Shown: one piece after another, positions 63,264 through 64,000 of the stretch
Layout of the letters: each line of letters starts with the position of its first letter
Position numbering within the stretch: the first letter of the stretch is position 1
Source: Zoroaster sp. YZ-2022
Lineage: Eukaryota > Echinodermata > Asteroidea > Forcipulatida > Zoroasteridae
Direction of reading: 5' to 3'
Length of the DNA: 64,000 bases
Assembly: GCA_029582265.1 (NCBI GenBank)
Contig: CM055828.1
Span: 28,226,618-28,290,617 of the forward strand
Position numbers and translations under genes: made by a program
The notes under the pieces: model-generated
The model's database searches: none
What the model saw: the letters and a program-made list of their open reading frames with translations, nothing else
What the model was told of the DNA's origin: nothing

Positions 63264-63359
63264 CTTCAAGATTAAATAAATTTAAAAAATGGATTGCAGA
63301 AATAGCTGAAATCTTATTCTTGGGAGATAAATAATAATCAGTTGTTGCTAATGCTAGGT

Positions 63360-63800
63360 TCCCACTGACGTGCGATCCGTTACGAACGCCACGATTGGCC
63401 ATTCGTAGCTGATCGTGGAATTTTTGTTTCCTTTTCTGAAATTTCACGTTTGGATGCGAGTTGATGCGAGTCGATACGTTCTGGTACGATTTGGTGCGCT
63501 TGGATGCGATATAGGCACGATTGGTCAATTTCAGATGACACAATCTGTCACGATCTGGTCTCCCGTTCAGATACGATCAGATACGTTCCGATAGGATTGT
63601 CCCGATTGAGTCCACGATTGTGTCCCGATCTGACACGATCATCACGATCGGGGTCCCCGATTTTGGACGATCTGATACGTGCAGATACGTTCCGATACGA
63701 TCATCACGAACCGATGCGCTCTTTTGCTATCGGATACGATTGTGGTGGCGATGTCTTTCACGATCGGGATGGAGAGTGATCACGATTTGAGCCACGATTG
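63360..63800. repeat. CpG-rich degenerate repeat tract (ACGATC / GATACG motifs)
   Basis: In the intron upstream of the first exon, about 440 bases are packed with variants of CACGATC, GATACGATC and GATACGTTC. The spacing is irregular. CpG is far more frequent than in the other introns. No coding frame and no clear unit length. Bases 63801-64000 hold nothing recognisable. Confidence 0.7.
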
Positions 63801-64000
63801 AACCCCGACGGGTACATATACAGCCCGACTGACCATGGACTTCATTGTTTCTTGAACTTCTACAGAGTGAAGACTACAACCCACAATCATTGACCAAACA
63901 AATGTGCTCTCTTCAAGTGTAGATCGATGAATGAAGCTCAATCAATATTGTCCGGTATATATATGGTCGCGAGAACTCGTAACAGATCGTGAGCGCCCGT

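Larger units (their letters stand above)
446..62289. other. List of other introns over 300 bases with nothing recognised
   Basis: Introns seen to hold no gene or named repeat: 446-749 (only a G14 run at 606-619), 911-1272, 1573-1994, 2298-2634, 2938-3339, 3643-4092, 4922-5495 (a TTA run near 5097), 9155-9727 (A-rich), 9880-10194, 10492-10847, 11439-11790, 13586-13903, 14019-14334, 14523-15016 (a C12 run at 14807), 15320-15758, 16866-17342, 17646-18023, 18321-18713, 19305-19689, 21405-21734, 22029-22339, 22931-23370, 26482-26894, 27198-27603, 28483-28924, 29996-30469, 31350-31803, 33789-34107, 34411-34765, 41319-41638, 41942-42339, 42817-43143, 45170-45543, 45811-46291, 47748-48272, 50396-50820, 56008-56662, 56996-57606, 59430-59815, 61479-61870 and 61948-62289. 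Confidence 0.6.

Noticed and set aside
59968..60900. Plus-strand open frame of 310 codons with an 18-residue repeat (NRNAW..)
   Set aside because: It is produced by the 54-base minisatellite, whose unit length is a multiple of three. It lies inside an intron and has no codon bias, domain or neighbouring signals.
63264..63543. Extension of the Ig 1 exon frame upstream to a Met at 63543
   Set aside because: The extra sequence has no Ig character; a good AG acceptor and phase 1 border stand at 63263, like the other domain exons, so this is intron read-through.
1..64000. CRISPR arrays, operons, promoters or bacterial mobile elements
   Set aside because: Spliced eukaryotic gene structure throughout; the tandem repeats have no spacers.

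Overview
The window is animal (metazoan) nuclear DNA. It is AT-rich, the genes are broken by many short introns with GT..AG borders on the minus strand, and the introns are full of small interspersed repeats: tRNA-derived SINEs, several kinds of MITE, retroelement tails and minisatellites. I see no bacterial, viral or organellar gene. The SINE head sequence and the style of repeats make me lean to an echinoderm or other invertebrate deuterostome. That is inference, not proof.

One gene fills the window. It is transcribed right to left (minus strand), and both its 5' and 3' ends lie outside. It codes for a giant muscle-type protein of the titin / twitchin (projectin) class. I recognise 86 exons, about 25.8 kb of coding sequence or about 8,595 residues. 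In transcript order: an Ig domain with a long Glu/Pro/Val-rich (PEVK-like) tail (63263-62290); a second Ig (62290 to 61312); a small linker, Ig3 and a second PEVK-like linker (59872-58522); Ig4 to Ig6 (57873-55728); a charged helical element like one in titin (53715-53140); eight tandem one-exon Ig domains, Ig7-Ig14 (51090-44876); then 69 consecutive fibronectin type III domains, Fn1-Fn69 (44404-304), with no Ig domain among them. All 85 exon junctions agree in reading phase. Almost all domain borders are phase 1, so most exons can be added, lost or skipped without a frameshift.

The FnIII array shows several layers of duplication. Fn4-Fn23 (41941-31804) are 20 very similar one-exon domains whose splice-site flanks recur with a period of three exons. 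Fn32-Fn46 (25909-18024) is a different three-domain super-repeat: one 591-base exon carrying two domains followed by one 294-297-base exon, five times over. A sixth unit, Fn54-Fn56, lies further on (11438-10195). Four FnIII domains (Fn3, Fn51, Fn57, Fn69) are cut by phase 0 introns, each at a different position and each inside an AG|G(T) context. A 62-base piece of the Fn41/Fn42 exon also sits as a non-coding copy in the next intron.

The introns carry a 54-base minisatellite with 21 copies (59983-61113), a 44-base and a 58-base minisatellite, a MITE with perfect 35-base inverted ends (40622-40895), a hAT-like MITE with an 8-base target duplication (55463-55670), other inverted-repeat elements, SINE copies, and a repeat with a hammerhead-like core that also occurs as a large inverted pair (52592-52804; 55224-55345). 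No RNA gene, CRISPR array, promoter or polyadenylation site of the host gene was identified.
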